Positions 1 through 8,972 of a stretch of DNA of 64,000 bases are shown piece by piece. The stretch comes from Alphaproteobacteria bacterium LSUCC0684. GTDB lineage: Bacteria > Pseudomonadota > Alphaproteobacteria > Puniceispirillales > UBA1172. Where the stretch lies: contig CP166130.1 of the NCBI GenBank assembly GCA_041228335.1, positions 2,265,001-2,329,000 of the forward strand, written 5' to 3'. The stretch's first letter is position 1. The number at the start of each line of letters is the position of its first letter. Under the pieces are notes generated by a model that was not told where the DNA came from, ran no database searches, and saw only the letters and a list, made by a program, of their open reading frames with translations. Position numbers and translations under genes: made by a program.

Positions 1-401
1 GATGGTTTCGCGGAAGCCGTTTCATCGGCGGTGCTTTCAGCGGTATCATCCTCGCTGCTATCCGCGCCGTTCATGGACCTGGCCTCAGGCGAGGCATGAC
101 CATTGGCTTGGCCATTCATTTCCGCGCCATCTTTGCGGCGCTCTTCGGTGGAGGCGATGATGGCGCTGTGGATGCGGAAATAATGATCCGCGTATTGATA
201 ATAGGCTTCGGCGGCGATTCGCTCACCCGCGGCGGAGGCATCATTGCCGAGGGAGACATATTTTTCGTGCAACTGCAGCGCATTGCCGCGAAGCCGGACG
301 TCTGGCCCGTTGGAATCGAGTGTTGTATTCCGATTGATCTGGCCGTGGCCATTGCGACGACCACGCCCACGCTGGCGGTTGTTCTTTCCAGGTTGTCTCA
401 T
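1..401 (-). CDS. DUF4167 domain protein, 3' end cut by the window edge
   Basis: Reading leftward from the ATG at 399-401, the frame stays open to the window edge (about 133 codons). It has an Arg/Gly/Asn-rich head (MRQPGKNNRQRG), then SNGPDVRLRGNALQLHEKY and YYQYADHYFRI, then an acidic Ser/Glu/Asp-rich stretch. Basic head, SNGPDVR core and disordered tail are the pattern of DUF4167, a family typical of Alphaproteobacteria that often sits just downstream of prfA-prmC, as here. Function is not established; the basic head suggests nucleic-acid or ribosome contact (inference). The C-terminus lies off the left edge, and no clear Shine-Dalgarno precedes the ATG. Confidence 0.85.
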   Translation of the reverse strand, partial: MRQPGKNNRQRGRGRRNGHGQINRNTTLDSNGPDVRLRGNALQLHEKYVSLGNDASAAGERIAAEAYYQYADHYFRIHSAIIASTEERRKDGAEMNGQANGHASPEARSMNGADSSEDDTAESTADETASAKP

Positions 402-513
402 ATGAATAGCAGCAATAGTTATTGTCGTTGAATCATAACCGGAACGTTGCCATATGGCCTTGTATTCACACGTTCGGGGAGCAGGCATATACATGCCGTG
501 TCGTGAACTTAGC

Positions 514-529
514 AATACCCATGGGTATT
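514..529. promoter_or_regulatory. perfect 16-bp palindrome, candidate operator
   Basis: AATACCCATGGGTATT is identical to its own reverse complement and lies in the 193-nt gap between the prmC stop and the DUF4167 start. With no loop it is a poor terminator and has no T-run, so a dimeric-regulator site for the downstream DUF4167 gene is the simpler reading (inference). Nothing else in 402-594 was recognised. Confidence 0.35.
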
Positions 530-594
530 TCAAGCATTAATTTGCAAAAAACCATTTTCCGATGAAATTAAATTTCCCCCTTGCGCGTGAATCT

Positions 595-1479
595 TCACGG
601 CAATTCAAACTCAAGACAGCGGATAATCCCGCCCAGATCTCTTGCCTGACCGACATGGACAAGCCCTGATTCGCCGGCAAGGGATGCGACCATCTCTTCC
701 TGGCCTGCGCCGATTTCAACAAAAGCGCGGCCGTCTTTTTCCAGCTTGCGGGCAATCGCCGGCAGCAGCCTCCGCCAGCAATCACCGCCATCCCTGCCGC
801 CGTCAAGCGCGAGTTCCGGATCATGATCACGGACTTCCGGCATGAGGCCTGCAAGATCACCTGTCGGGATATAGGGCGGATTGGCCAGTATAATGAGGAA
901 TTTTCCTGCAAGCTCCTTATCCCAGTCGCTGGTGAGAAACCGCGCCCGATCATCAAGCCCCAGCCCGCGGGCATTGAGGGCAGCCTGATCTACCGCCTCC
1001 GGGGCAAGGTCAACCCCTGTTCCATGCGCATCGGGGATGGCGTTCAGCACCGCAAGGAGAAGACATCCGCTGCCGGTGCCGAAATCAAGTACCTTCGGGG
1101 CCGGAACGGGATGGGCACCAAACCAGGCAAGCGCCTGATCCACAAGGCATTCGCTGTCGGGGCGCGGGTCAAGGGTGGCGGGGCTGAGCCCGAATCTGAG
1201 GGAGTAGAACTCCCGCCAGCCGCGCAGCCGCGACAGGGGCTCACCCGAAAGCCGCCGACCGACACATGCTTCCAGTCTGGCTTCGGCTTCTGCGGTCATG
1301 GTGATGGTTTCATGGGGCAGAACGGCATCTTCCCGGCCGAGGGCCAGCGCCAGCAGGAGCCGCGCATCCCGCACCGGGCTGTCGATTGCGCCTTCCGGCC
1401 TGCCTGAGGCCAGCCGGGATGACACGTTCTTCAGCACCTCTGATGCGGCAACAGATGCAGCTTCAGCTGGCGCTGTCAT
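595..1479 (-). CDS. prmC: peptide chain release factor N5-glutamine methyltransferase
   Basis: PrmC uses S-adenosylmethionine to methylate the GGQ glutamine of RF1 and RF2. The sequence shows a helical N-terminal domain, the SAM-binding motif [16 protein letters not shown] near the middle, and the NPPY catalytic motif in [13 protein letters not shown], which binds the target glutamine. The start chosen, ATG at 1477-1479, gives 294 residues, close to the usual family length, and overlaps the end of prfA by 17 nt. An upstream TTG/ATG pair at about 1530 would add 17 residues and lengthen the overlap. Overlap with prfA, whose product is its substrate, indicates one leftward transcript. Confidence 0.95.
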   Translation of the reverse strand: MTAPAEAASVAASEVLKNVSSRLASGRPEGAIDSPVRDARLLLALALGREDAVLPHETITMTAEAEARLEACVGRRLSGEPLSRLRGWREFYSLRFGLSPATLDPRPDSECLVDQALAWFGAHPVPAPKVLDFGTGSGCLLLAVLNAIPDAHGTGVDLAPEAVDQAALNARGLGLDDRARFLTSDWDKELAGKFLIILANPPYIPTGDLAGLMPEVRDHDPELALDGGRDGGDCWRRLLPAIARKLEKDGRAFVEIGAGQEEMVASLAGESGLVHVGQARDLGGIIRCLEFELP

Positions 1480-2551
1480 CGGCGGCCTGGGCCAGTCTGG
1501 CGGCCCGGTCTTCGGTGTTGAGCGCATCAACGAGTTCGTCCAGCGCTTCCCCGGCTATGACCCGTTCCAGCTTATAAAGGGTCAGGTTGATCCGGTGATC
1601 GGTGACCCGGCCCTGTGGAAAATTATAGGTGCGAATACGCTCGGACCGGTCACCTGAGCCAACCTGACCCTTGCGTGAGGCGGCCCGTTCGGCATCCTGG
1701 CGCGCGCGTTCGGCATCATAGATCCGGGCACGGAGGATTTTCATCGCCTTGGCCCGGTTCTTGTGCTGCGATTTTTCATCCTGCTGGCTGACAACGATAC
1801 CGGTGGGAAGATGGGTGATCCGGACCGCGGAATCGGTGGTATTGACCGACTGCCCGCCGGGGCCGGAAGAGCGGAAGACGTCAATGCGCAAATCCGCCTC
1901 GTTAATCTCGATATCCACCTCCTCGACTTCGGGCAGCACGGCGACGGTGGCCGCCGATGTATGGATGCGGCCGCCGCCTTCGGTTTCGGGCACGCGCTGC
2001 ACCCGGTGCACGCCGGATTCAAACTTCAACCTGGCGAACACGTCCGCGCCGGAAATATTGGCGGTGACTTCCTTGTAGCCGCCAATGCCGATCTCGGAGA
2101 TTTCCATCACCTCGAACTTCCAGCCCTGCCGGGCCGCGTAGCGCTGATACATGCCGAAAAGATCCGCCGCAAAAAGCGCGGCTTCATCCCCGCCTGTACC
2201 TGCCCGGACTTCGAGAATGGCGTTGCGGCTGTCGTCCTTGTCTTTGGGCAGCAACAGGATCTGAAGCGTGTTTTCCTCTTCGGGAAGAGCGATGGTAATC
2301 TGGTCGATCTCCTCTTCGGCCATGGCGATGATTTCAGCATCCCCCCCGGCTTCGGCAATCATCTGCCGGGCGGCGTCAAGATCGGCCCGCAGGCGACGCA
2401 CCTTTTCCGCCTGATCCGCCACGGGACGCAATTCCGCGAGCTCCCGCGAGAGTTTCGTCAGCTTCTCCGAAGAGATGTTGCCCGAAGACAGGGACGTTTC
2501 AATATGCGCACGTCTGGCCAGAACTTTTTCAAGATTATCCGCAAGACTCAT
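1463..2551 (-). CDS. prfA: peptide chain release factor 1
   Basis: RF1 reads UAA and UAG in the ribosomal A site and triggers peptide release. The 362 residues match the family length. The universal GGQ motif is present in [18 protein letters not shown], and the C-terminal part carries the conserved [17 protein letters not shown] helix. A long coiled N-terminal domain (about residues 1-100) precedes it. The gene begins with ATG, lies 4 nt downstream of the hisS stop, and its 3' end overlaps prmC. That spacing supports a hisS-prfA-prmC transcription unit. Nothing in it looks unusual. Confidence 0.97.
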   Translation of the reverse strand: MSLADNLEKVLARRAHIETSLSSGNISSEKLTKLSRELAELRPVADQAEKVRRLRADLDAARQMIAEAGGDAEIIAMAEEEIDQITIALPEEENTLQILLLPKDKDDSRNAILEVRAGTGGDEAALFAADLFGMYQRYAARQGWKFEVMEISEIGIGGYKEVTANISGADVFARLKFESGVHRVQRVPETEGGGRIHTSAATVAVLPEVEEVDIEINEADLRIDVFRSSGPGGQSVNTTDSAVRITHLPTGIVVSQQDEKSQHKNRAKAMKILRARIYDAERARQDAERAASRKGQVGSGDRSERIRTYNFPQGRVTDHRINLTLYKLERVIAGEALDELVDALNTEDRAARLAQAADDSAS

Positions 2552-2555
2552 GAGA

Positions 2556-3806
2556 TCATCCCCTGCCCATCCGGGATAAGATCAGCCGGGCAGCATCATC
2601 CATCGGAACTTCTTCCTGGCCGCCATCGGCCATATCACGCAAGATCACCATGCCGCGCGCCGCTTCATCCGAGCCCTGGATCACCACCAGGCTTGCGCCG
2701 AGTTTGTCGGCGCGCTTCATCTGCTTGCCCAGATTGCCGGAATAGGGCATTTCGGCGCGCAGACCGCCCCGCCGCAACGACGACGCCAGCCCCGCCAGAC
2801 CCGGTATCTGGCCATCACCAAGAGCGATGAGCACCACCGGTTGCGGCAGGCTGAGGCCGGTTTCGGCAAGAAGGGCAAGACGTTCCACCCCGGCCGCCCA
2901 GCCAACGCCTGCCACCGCCGGCCCGCCAAGGGTTTCGGCAAGCCCGTCGTAGCGGCCGCCGCCAAGCACGGTGCCTTGCGCGCCAAGGGCATCGGTGATG
3001 AATTCAAACGCCGTGTGGCAGTAGTAATCAAGCCCGCGCACCAGTTTCGGATCCTCGATATAGGAAACCCCCGCCGCGTCGAGGCAGGCACGGACATGCG
3101 CGGCGTGATCTCTTGACGCGGCGTTGAGATATTCGGTCATCCGGGGCGCATCGGCAAGAGTGGCGCGGTCGCCTTCATCCTTGCTGTCGAGAATACGGAG
3201 CGGGTTGAGCTCAAGCCGCCGCAAACTGTCTTCGGAAAGATGGTTCTGATGCCCCTTGAGATATTCCACCAGCGCCGTGCGGTACGCCGCCCGGGATTCC
3301 CCGTCGCCAAGACTGTTGAGATGCAAAACGCAATGCTCAAGCACCCCGAGATGTGACAGCATCAGCGCGCCAAGTTCAATGACCTCGGCATCGGCCAGCG
3401 GCTCCCTCGGGCCGAGAAGCTCGACACCAACCTGGTGAAACTGGCGCATTCTTCCCTTCTGCGGGCGTTCGTAGCGGAACATGGGCCCGGCATAAAAGAA
3501 TTTCTGGGGCAGGGTCTGGGTGAGGCCAGCGCTGATCAGCGCCCGCACCACCCCGGCTGTGCCTTCGGGCCGCAAGGTCAGCCCTTCGCCGCCACGATCG
3601 GTAAAGGAATAGGTTTCCTTGGTGACGACATCGCTCGACTCCCCGAGCGGGCGGGCAAAGACATCGGTAAATTCAAAAATCGGCGTTGCCATTTCCGCAA
3701 AGCCGAAAAGCGCCGACGTATCCTTCGCCGTGTCCATGACATGACGGTGGCGGGCCATCTCTTCCGGCATCAGATCAGCGGTGCCGCGAGGGGACTGGAG
3801 TTTCAC
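2556..3806 (-). CDS. hisS: histidyl-tRNA synthetase
   Basis: Class II synthetase that charges tRNA-His. Visible signatures are the motif 2 loop around [34 protein letters not shown] for ATP and histidine contacts, the HisRS-specific [15 protein letters not shown] loop, and motif 3 in [13 protein letters not shown]. At 416 residues it has normal length, with an anticodon-binding domain in the last hundred or so residues. The start is a GTG at 3804-3806 giving [12 protein letters not shown]; an AAGGA sequence lies about 9 nt upstream. It sits between ispG (41 nt upstream) and prfA (4 nt downstream), all leftward. Confidence 0.97.
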   Translation of the reverse strand: MKLQSPRGTADLMPEEMARHRHVMDTAKDTSALFGFAEMATPIFEFTDVFARPLGESSDVVTKETYSFTDRGGEGLTLRPEGTAGVVRALISAGLTQTLPQKFFYAGPMFRYERPQKGRMRQFHQVGVELLGPREPLADAEVIELGALMLSHLGVLEHCVLHLNSLGDGESRAAYRTALVEYLKGHQNHLSEDSLRRLELNPLRILDSKDEGDRATLADAPRMTEYLNAASRDHAAHVRACLDAAGVSYIEDPKLVRGLDYYCHTAFEFITDALGAQGTVLGGGRYDGLAETLGGPAVAGVGWAAGVERLALLAETGLSLPQPVVLIALGDGQIPGLAGLASSLRRGGLRAEMPYSGNLGKQMKRADKLGASLVVIQGSDEAARGMVILRDMADGGQEEVPMDDAARLILSRMGRG

Positions 3807-3847
3807 GATGCGTGATCCTTTCTGTTATCTGCCCTTGCATCAACCAT

Positions 3848-4963
3848 TCAGGAGGCGCTTTCCGCGCGCCGCGCCTTGATGGCGGCAGCGCGTTCCTCGA
3901 CCAGCTGAACCACATGCTCGACGATATCGCCATTCTGCAACCGGTGATCGGCCATGCCGGAGAGATATATCTGATGGGTGTCCTTGCCGCCGCCGGTAAG
4001 CCCGATATCGGTCTCCCGTGCTTCGCCGGGGCCGTTCACCACGCAGCCGATGATCGAAACCGTGATCGGCTCATCGATGTGATCAAGCCTTTCCTCGATG
4101 ATGCGGACGGTATCGATGACGTCAAACTGCTGGCGGGCGCAGGACGGGCAGGATATCACCGTCACCCCGCGATGGCGCAGCCCCAGTGATTTCAGCATTT
4201 CAAACCCGACCCGGACCTCTTCTGCCGGATCGGCCGAAAGCGACACCCGGATCGTGTCGCCAATCCCCGCCCAGAGCAGATTGCCAAGGCCGATGGACGA
4301 TTTGACGGTGCCGGCGCGCAGGCCCCCGGCCTCGGTTATGCCGATATGAAGAGGGCAGTCGATGGCTTCGGCAAGGCCGTAATAGGCGGCAACCGCAAGG
4401 AACACATCCGAGGCCTTCACCGAGATCTTGAATTCATGGAAATCATTATCCTGCAGGATGCGGGCATGATTAAGGGCGGATTCAACCAGTGCTTCGGGGC
4501 AGGGCTCGCCGTATTTTTCCAGGAGATCACGTTCAAGCGAGCCGGCATTCACCCCGATCCGCATCGAGGCGCCATGATCCCTTGCCGCGCGGATCACCTC
4601 TTTCACCCGGCTCGAGGAGCCGATATTGCCCGGGTTGATCCGGAGGCAGGCGGCCCCGGCTTCGGCGGCTTCGATCGCCCGCCGGTAATGAAAATGGATA
4701 TCGGCGACAATGGGCACCGGGCTTTCTTTTGTGATGGCCCTCAAGGCGCTGGTGCTGTCCTCATCCGGGCAGGACACCCGCACAATGTCAGCGCCGGCCC
4801 GGGCAGAGGCGTTGATCTGATCAAGGGTCGCCGCAATATCCGCCGTCGGGGTGTTCGTCATCGTCTGAACCGAGATCGGCGCCCCGCCGCCAACAGGCAC
4901 GGATCCGACCATGATCTGGCGGGATTGACGGCGTTCGATATGACGATAAGGGCGCACGGCCAT
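3848..4963 (-). CDS. ispG: 4-hydroxy-3-methylbut-2-enyl diphosphate synthase (flavodoxin)
   Basis: IspG (GcpE) converts MEcPP to HMBPP in the methylerythritol phosphate isoprenoid route using a 4Fe-4S cluster. The TIM-barrel half begins with [20 protein letters not shown]; the C-terminal half has [11 protein letters not shown] and [19 protein letters not shown], supplying the conserved cluster cysteines and glutamate. The ATG at 4961-4963 ([14 protein letters not shown]) has a CCGGAG ribosome site about 7 nt upstream; a GTG 18 nt earlier is an alternative start. Length of 371 residues is normal. The rodZ-ispG-hisS order is common in Alphaproteobacteria. Confidence 0.96.
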   Translation of the reverse strand: MAVRPYRHIERRQSRQIMVGSVPVGGGAPISVQTMTNTPTADIAATLDQINASARAGADIVRVSCPDEDSTSALRAITKESPVPIVADIHFHYRRAIEAAEAGAACLRINPGNIGSSSRVKEVIRAARDHGASMRIGVNAGSLERDLLEKYGEPCPEALVESALNHARILQDNDFHEFKISVKASDVFLAVAAYYGLAEAIDCPLHIGITEAGGLRAGTVKSSIGLGNLLWAGIGDTIRVSLSADPAEEVRVGFEMLKSLGLRHRGVTVISCPSCARQQFDVIDTVRIIEERLDHIDEPITVSIIGCVVNGPGEARETDIGLTGGGKDTHQIYLSGMADHRLQNGDIVEHVVQLVEERAAAIKARRAESAS

Positions 4964-5033
4964 GATTTGCTCCGGTTTCACCTTGCGTGATACCTCAAAT
5001 GACGTGATCAGGTCAACGACGGCTCACGCCTGA

Positions 5034-5054
5034 TCTCCCCGAAACGGGGGGAGA
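5034..5054. other. short inverted repeat between rodZ and ispG
   Basis: TCTCCCC at 5034-5040 faces GGGGAGA at 5048-5054 around a 7-nt loop. In the leftward direction of the genes there is no T-run after it, so it may be an RNA processing or attenuation hairpin rather than a terminator. Confidence 0.3.
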
Positions 5055-5068
5055 CTCTCTCTCTTTAT

Positions 5069-6103
5069 CTAGGGACGGGTTTTGATCAGTGACTTGTCAA
5101 GCGGGAGTTCTTTCACGGTCTCCCCCCATTCGCCAAGAACGAATTTCTCATCCTGGCCGAGGATGATCTCAAGTCCGCCAGCGTTGCCGGTGGTCAGGTA
5201 GAGATCGTCACCGCCCGGGATGGTGTATTTGTCATCTTTCTGCATCAGCCAGGCGGAAACCCTGCTGCCATCGGCGCGGGTGATTTCAACCCAGCTCGTG
5301 GCTACGGCGTGGATGGTCATGTCCTGATCCGGCAGGCGGCCGACGGCCATGGCCTGGGTGGCGGTTTGCGCCACCGCGCCCGGCTCTTCAGGACCTGGTG
5401 TATCCGCGGTGGCCGATGGCAGGGTGGCAGCGGCATTTTCCGCAGGCATGACCGGGGCAGGTGTTTCGGTTTGCAACCCTGTATCCGCCGTATTCGCCGA
5501 CGTCTCTAGGCCGGATGCAGGCTCCGGGCTTGCGCCTTGCCCTGCCTCGACAAGGGTATCCCCGGCCGGGACCCCGGCATCTCTTTCCTCGAATTCAGGC
5601 ATGAGCGTGGCCGGGAGGGTATCATCCGCCCCTTCCATGGTTGCCAGAACCTCTTCGGTACCGGTCGCGGAAGGCGATGAGCCAAGATCCATGACATACC
5701 AGCCTGCGTAGAGAAAGAAACACGCGCCAAGGGCGGCAACAGCAACAAGACCGGCATTGCTGTTCGTGCGGATATTGTTCTGGACGAATTCGTATTTCGG
5801 GTTGATCTCGTTTTCCGTCAGGCTGTCACGCAGCATATGGCAAAGCGAGGCCGCATCCGCGCCAACCATGTTAGCGTAGCTCCGCACATAGCCAATGACG
5901 TAGGTCATCTGAGGCAATGGCGCCAGATTTCCCTGTTCAATCGCGGCGATGTGATCTGGAAGAATGCGCAACCGTTCGGCAATATCGGCAAGTTTCAGCC
6001 CGCGCTCACGTCGGGCAGCGGCAAGTTCGGCGCCGACAATTGCCAGAACTTCCTCGCTCGTCCGTTGAATAGCTGGATCTTTAGTAGCTTGATCTTTCAT
6101 CAT
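5069..6103 (-). CDS. RodZ-like helix-turn-helix membrane protein (DUF4115)
   Basis: Members of this family link the MreB cytoskeleton to the membrane or act in cell-shape control. The N-terminal HTH_25 domain (about residues 20-85, with LKLADIAERLRILPDHIAAIEQ) is followed by one transmembrane helix (GLVAVAALGACFFLYAGWYV), a long Pro/Thr/Ala/Glu-rich periplasmic linker, and a C-terminal DUF4115 beta domain (TSWVEITRADGSRVSAWLM onward). The start is uncertain among GTG 6109, ATG 6103 and ATG 6100; 6103 was chosen. Its place directly upstream of ispG is typical of alphaproteobacterial RodZ homologues. It probably heads the transcript that continues into ispG-hisS-prfA-prmC. Confidence 0.85.
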   Translation of the reverse strand: MMKDQATKDPAIQRTSEEVLAIVGAELAAARRERGLKLADIAERLRILPDHIAAIEQGNLAPLPQMTYVIGYVRSYANMVGADAASLCHMLRDSLTENEINPKYEFVQNNIRTNSNAGLVAVAALGACFFLYAGWYVMDLGSSPSATGTEEVLATMEGADDTLPATLMPEFEERDAGVPAGDTLVEAGQGASPEPASGLETSANTADTGLQTETPAPVMPAENAAATLPSATADTPGPEEPGAVAQTATQAMAVGRLPDQDMTIHAVATSWVEITRADGSRVSAWLMQKDDKYTIPGGDDLYLTTGNAGGLEIILGQDEKFVLGEWGETVKELPLDKSLIKTRP

Positions 6104-6243
6104 AAACACATCGTGTAGCTACAGAACAAATATTAATAAATCATTGATTAAGGGAAAAACATGATCAATGGCAAATTAATTTTTTGTGTCATTCAACATA
6201 TATGCAGTTTCATGAAAGCGCATACAACATGTTGATATCAGGG

Positions 6244-6299
6244 CCGGTGATGTCACCGGGACCGCTCAGCATTATAACACTATTCTGCCGGTATTTCAC
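6244..6299 (-). promoter_or_regulatory. candidate sigma70 promoter with downstream palindrome, upstream of rodZ
   Basis: On the minus strand GTGAAA (6294-6299) and a perfect TATAAT (6271-6276) are separated by 17 nt. The predicted start near 6264 is followed at once by a 16-nt palindrome, CCGGTGATGTCACCGG (6244-6259), in a position suited to a repressor site. Transcription would give rodZ a leader of about 160 nt. The nearer part of the gap, about 6120-6230, is AT-rich and otherwise unassigned. Confidence 0.45.
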
Positions 6300-6328
6300 C
6301 AGTGTTTCGCGCATGTGCTGCCGGCCGT

Positions 6329-7546
6329 TCAGCCATCAAGCCCGAAGGCCGTATGCAGGCTGCGGACAGCAAGTTCGGTGTATTCCCGGCCGATCAGGAC
6401 ACTGATCTTGATCTCCGAGGTAGAGATCACCTCGATATTGATGCCCTTTTCCGCCAGAGTCGAGAACATCGTCTTGGCAATGCCGGGCTGGCTGCGCATC
6501 GCCATCCCCACCACCGAAACCTTGCACACGTCCTCGGAGGTGAGGATGGCCTGACAGCGGATCTCTTCCTGGATGGATTTAAGCACCGATTCCGCCCGCG
6601 GCAGATCCGAGCCACTGACCGAAAACGTGATATCGGTCTGGCCGGGCGCGCTCGCGGCGGTCTGAACGATCATGTCGACATTCACGTTCTGATCAGCAAG
6701 CGCGCTGAAGACGGTGGCGGCAACGCCGGGCTTGTCCTCGATGCCGGCCAGCGTGATCTTGGCTTCATCGGCACTGTAGGCTATGCCGCTGACTGAGTTC
6801 TTTTCCATGATTTCATCCTCGTTGACAACCAGGGTTCCGGGCAGATCTTCAAAACTTGACAGAACCTGAAGTTTAACACCATGCCGCATCGCCATGGCAA
6901 CCGAACGTGTCTGGAGCACCTTGGCGCCGCCTGAGGCCATTTCCAGCATTTCCTCAAACGTGATGCGGTCAAGCTTGCAGGCTTTCGGGACGATGCGGGG
7001 ATCGGTGGTATAGACCCCGTCGACATCGGTATAGATATCGCAGCGATCTGCCCCGATCGCCGCTGCCAGCGCAACCGCCGATGTATCGGAGCCGCCACGG
7101 CCAAGGGTGGTGATCCGGTTATCCGAGGCCAGCCCCTGAAACCCGGCCACCACCGCCACCTGACCCTGATCAAGACGAGCGTTGAGTTTTTCGGTATCGA
7201 TGGATTCAATGCGTGCACCACCATGGACATCATCGGTGTGAACGGCGATCTGCCAGCCAAGCCAGGACCGGGCATCCACCCCGATATTCTGGAGCGCAAT
7301 GGCAAGCAATCCAACCGTTACCTGCTCCCCGGAGGAGACCACTACGTCATATTCCCGCGCATCGTGCAGGCTGCCGGCCTGCCGTGTCCATTCGACAAGC
7401 TGGTTGGTCGTGCCCGACATTGCCGAGACCACCACCGCGACCTGATCACCGGCATCCACCGCGGTTTTGACTTTGTCTGCGACAGCCTGTATCCGTTCGA
7501 TCGTACCGACAGACGTGCCGCCAAATTTCATCACTATACGGGCCAT
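6329..7546 (-). CDS. lysC: aspartate kinase
   Basis: Aspartokinase phosphorylates aspartate in the first step toward lysine, threonine, methionine and diaminopimelate. The amino-acid kinase domain starts at once (IVMKFGGTSVGT), with the nucleotide and substrate segments LGRGGSDTSAVALAAAIG and IYTDVDGVYTTDPRIVP. Two ACT regulatory domains fill about residues 265-400, consistent with feedback control by lysine and/or threonine. The length of 405 residues is that of a monofunctional enzyme of this group. Start is the ATG at 7544-7546. It diverges from ubiG across a 95-nt gap that must hold both promoters. Confidence 0.96.
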   Translation of the reverse strand: MARIVMKFGGTSVGTIERIQAVADKVKTAVDAGDQVAVVVSAMSGTTNQLVEWTRQAGSLHDAREYDVVVSSGEQVTVGLLAIALQNIGVDARSWLGWQIAVHTDDVHGGARIESIDTEKLNARLDQGQVAVVAGFQGLASDNRITTLGRGGSDTSAVALAAAIGADRCDIYTDVDGVYTTDPRIVPKACKLDRITFEEMLEMASGGAKVLQTRSVAMAMRHGVKLQVLSSFEDLPGTLVVNEDEIMEKNSVSGIAYSADEAKITLAGIEDKPGVAATVFSALADQNVNVDMIVQTAASAPGQTDITFSVSGSDLPRAESVLKSIQEEIRCQAILTSEDVCKVSVVGMAMRSQPGIAKTMFSTLAEKGINIEVISTSEIKISVLIGREYTELAVRSLHTAFGLDG

Positions 7547-7641
7547 GGGTTTTTCCGCTTGGTGTCCTCAGGCTGGAGATGACATAAGGTTGTGCCATCT
7601 GATAGACTGAAAGAGGGTCATTCGGCAAGAGAGGATTTTCC

Positions 7642-8415
7642 ATGAGCCCTGAAATTCGCGGCAATTCCCCGACCGCTGAAACGATTGATGCGCGGGAGAT
7701 CCGGCATTTTGACAACCTGTCCGCATCCTGGTGGGACCGGCGCGGGCCTTTTGCCGCGCTCCACCGCATGACCCCGGCCCGGGTGCGCTATATCCGCCAG
7801 CATGCAAGCCGTCTTCTTGGCCAGGACCGGGGGGCCGGGCTCAAGGGGCTCGATATCCTTGATATCGGCTGCGGCGGCGGGTTGCTAGCCGAACCCCTCT
7901 GCCGTCTCGGTGCCCGGGTCACGGGCATCGACGCCAGCGCCGAGGCCATCAATGCCGCCAAAGCCCATGCCGACACTGCCGGGCTCAACATCACCTACCG
8001 GGCCATTTCGTCCGAAGACCTCGTGCTTGAAATGCGTAAAAAGCGCCGCCGCTTTGATATCGTCATTGCCTCCGAGGTCATCGAACATGTGGCGGATCGC
8101 CAGCAGTTTCTGAAGGTCATGGCCGGTTTTGCCCATACCAATGGGGTGAGCATGGCGGTCCTGACCACCATCAACCGGTCACTGATGGGGGTTGCGCTCG
8201 GGAAATATGCCGCCGAATATCTGCTCAATCTCGCCCCGAAAGGCACCCATGATCCGCAAAAATTCGTCCGGCCGGATGAGCTCCGGGCCGAAGCTGCCCG
8301 GGCCGGGATCGACCTTGACGACATTACCGGCATGCGGCCGACCTTGTTCGGTGATTTTGCTCTCGATGGGCCGCCGGCCATCAATTACGCGGCGGCAGGC
8401 CTGATCCGTCCCTAG
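7642..8415 (+). CDS. ubiG: ubiquinone biosynthesis O-methyltransferase
   Basis: UbiG carries out both O-methylations of ubiquinone synthesis with SAM. The N-terminal FDNLSASWWDRRGPFAALH segment is characteristic of UbiG, followed by SAM motif I (LDIGCGGGLLAEPLCRLG) and VTGIDAS. The family loop KGTHDPQKFVRPDEL is also present. Length of 257 residues is typical. The ATG is preceded by GAGAGG about 8 nt upstream. It is divergent from lysC, a recurrent alphaproteobacterial arrangement, and ends 4 nt from the convergent DUF1178 gene. Confidence 0.95.
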   Translation: MSPEIRGNSPTAETIDAREIRHFDNLSASWWDRRGPFAALHRMTPARVRYIRQHASRLLGQDRGAGLKGLDILDIGCGGGLLAEPLCRLGARVTGIDASAEAINAAKAHADTAGLNITYRAISSEDLVLEMRKKRRRFDIVIASEVIEHVADRQQFLKVMAGFAHTNGVSMAVLTTINRSLMGVALGKYAAEYLLNLAPKGTHDPQKFVRPDELRAEAARAGIDLDDITGMRPTLFGDFALDGPPAINYAAAGLIRP

Positions 8416-8419
8416 GTGA

Positions 8420-8887
8420 TCACTGTTCCCTGGGAAGCCAGGGGATATGTTGAACAGCAATGCCTTCTTCGGCAAGGTCTTCGGCCTCTTCCTTGCTCGT
8501 CTGGCCATAAATGCCCCGGGCTTCGGCCTCCCCGTAATGGATTTTGCGGGCTTCTTCGGCAAAGGCATTGCCGACGTAATCGCATTCGCTTTCAACCTTG
8601 TTCTGAATCTTGCGCAACTCGGCAAAGATTTCGGCCCTCGCCTTTTCCTGCTCCGGCGTCAGGGCAGGCGGGAAATGCGCGGCCCTGGCCGGAACGGCTG
8701 GAGATGACGTCTTGCGATTTGATTTGGCGGCAACATTGGGTGCCATCAGGGCTTTTTCGATACCGGTCTCGCCACAAAGCGGGCAGGATAAGAGCCCCTC
8801 TTCACGCTGGCGCTCGTACTCGCCCGAGGAGCCAAACCATCCTTCAAACTCGTGGCCGTTACGGCATTTGAGATTAAAACTGATCAT
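8420..8887 (-). CDS. DUF1178 family protein
   Basis: A 155-residue protein opening MISFNLKCRNGHEFEGWF and containing LLSCPLCGETGIEKALMAP. Two Cys/His clusters (CRNGH and CPLC) look like a small zinc ribbon. It ends in an acidic helical region (EEARKIHYGEAEARGIYG) typical of DUF1178, a family common in Alphaproteobacteria with no assigned function. It starts with ATG at 8887, lies convergent to ubiG, and is separated by 85 nt from the secA stop on the same strand, so it could be read through from secA. Confidence 0.85.
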   Translation of the reverse strand: MISFNLKCRNGHEFEGWFGSSGEYERQREEGLLSCPLCGETGIEKALMAPNVAAKSNRKTSSPAVPARAAHFPPALTPEQEKARAEIFAELRKIQNKVESECDYVGNAFAEEARKIHYGEAEARGIYGQTSKEEAEDLAEEGIAVQHIPWLPREQ

Positions 8888-8927
8888 GAATGAGATATAA
8901 GATCAGGAACAGGATTATGCAAGTTCC

Positions 8928-8961
8928 CGCACGAATGTGCGCCGGATATCCGCATCCGGCG
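8928..8961. other. two overlapping hairpins downstream of secA
   Basis: CGCAC/GTGCG (8928-8932 and 8937-8941, 4-nt loop) overlaps the arm of a second hairpin, CGCCGGAT/ATCCGGCG (8940-8947 and 8954-8961, 6-nt loop). They share two bases and could be alternative structures. There is no T-run on either side, so simple intrinsic termination is doubtful. They fill much of the secA-DUF1178 gap. Confidence 0.35.
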
Positions 8962-8972
8962 GCGTATATCGT

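Noticed and set aside
1763-2830. 355-codon plus-strand frame across prfA and hisS
   Set aside because: It spans two well-supported minus-strand genes and lacks any known motif.
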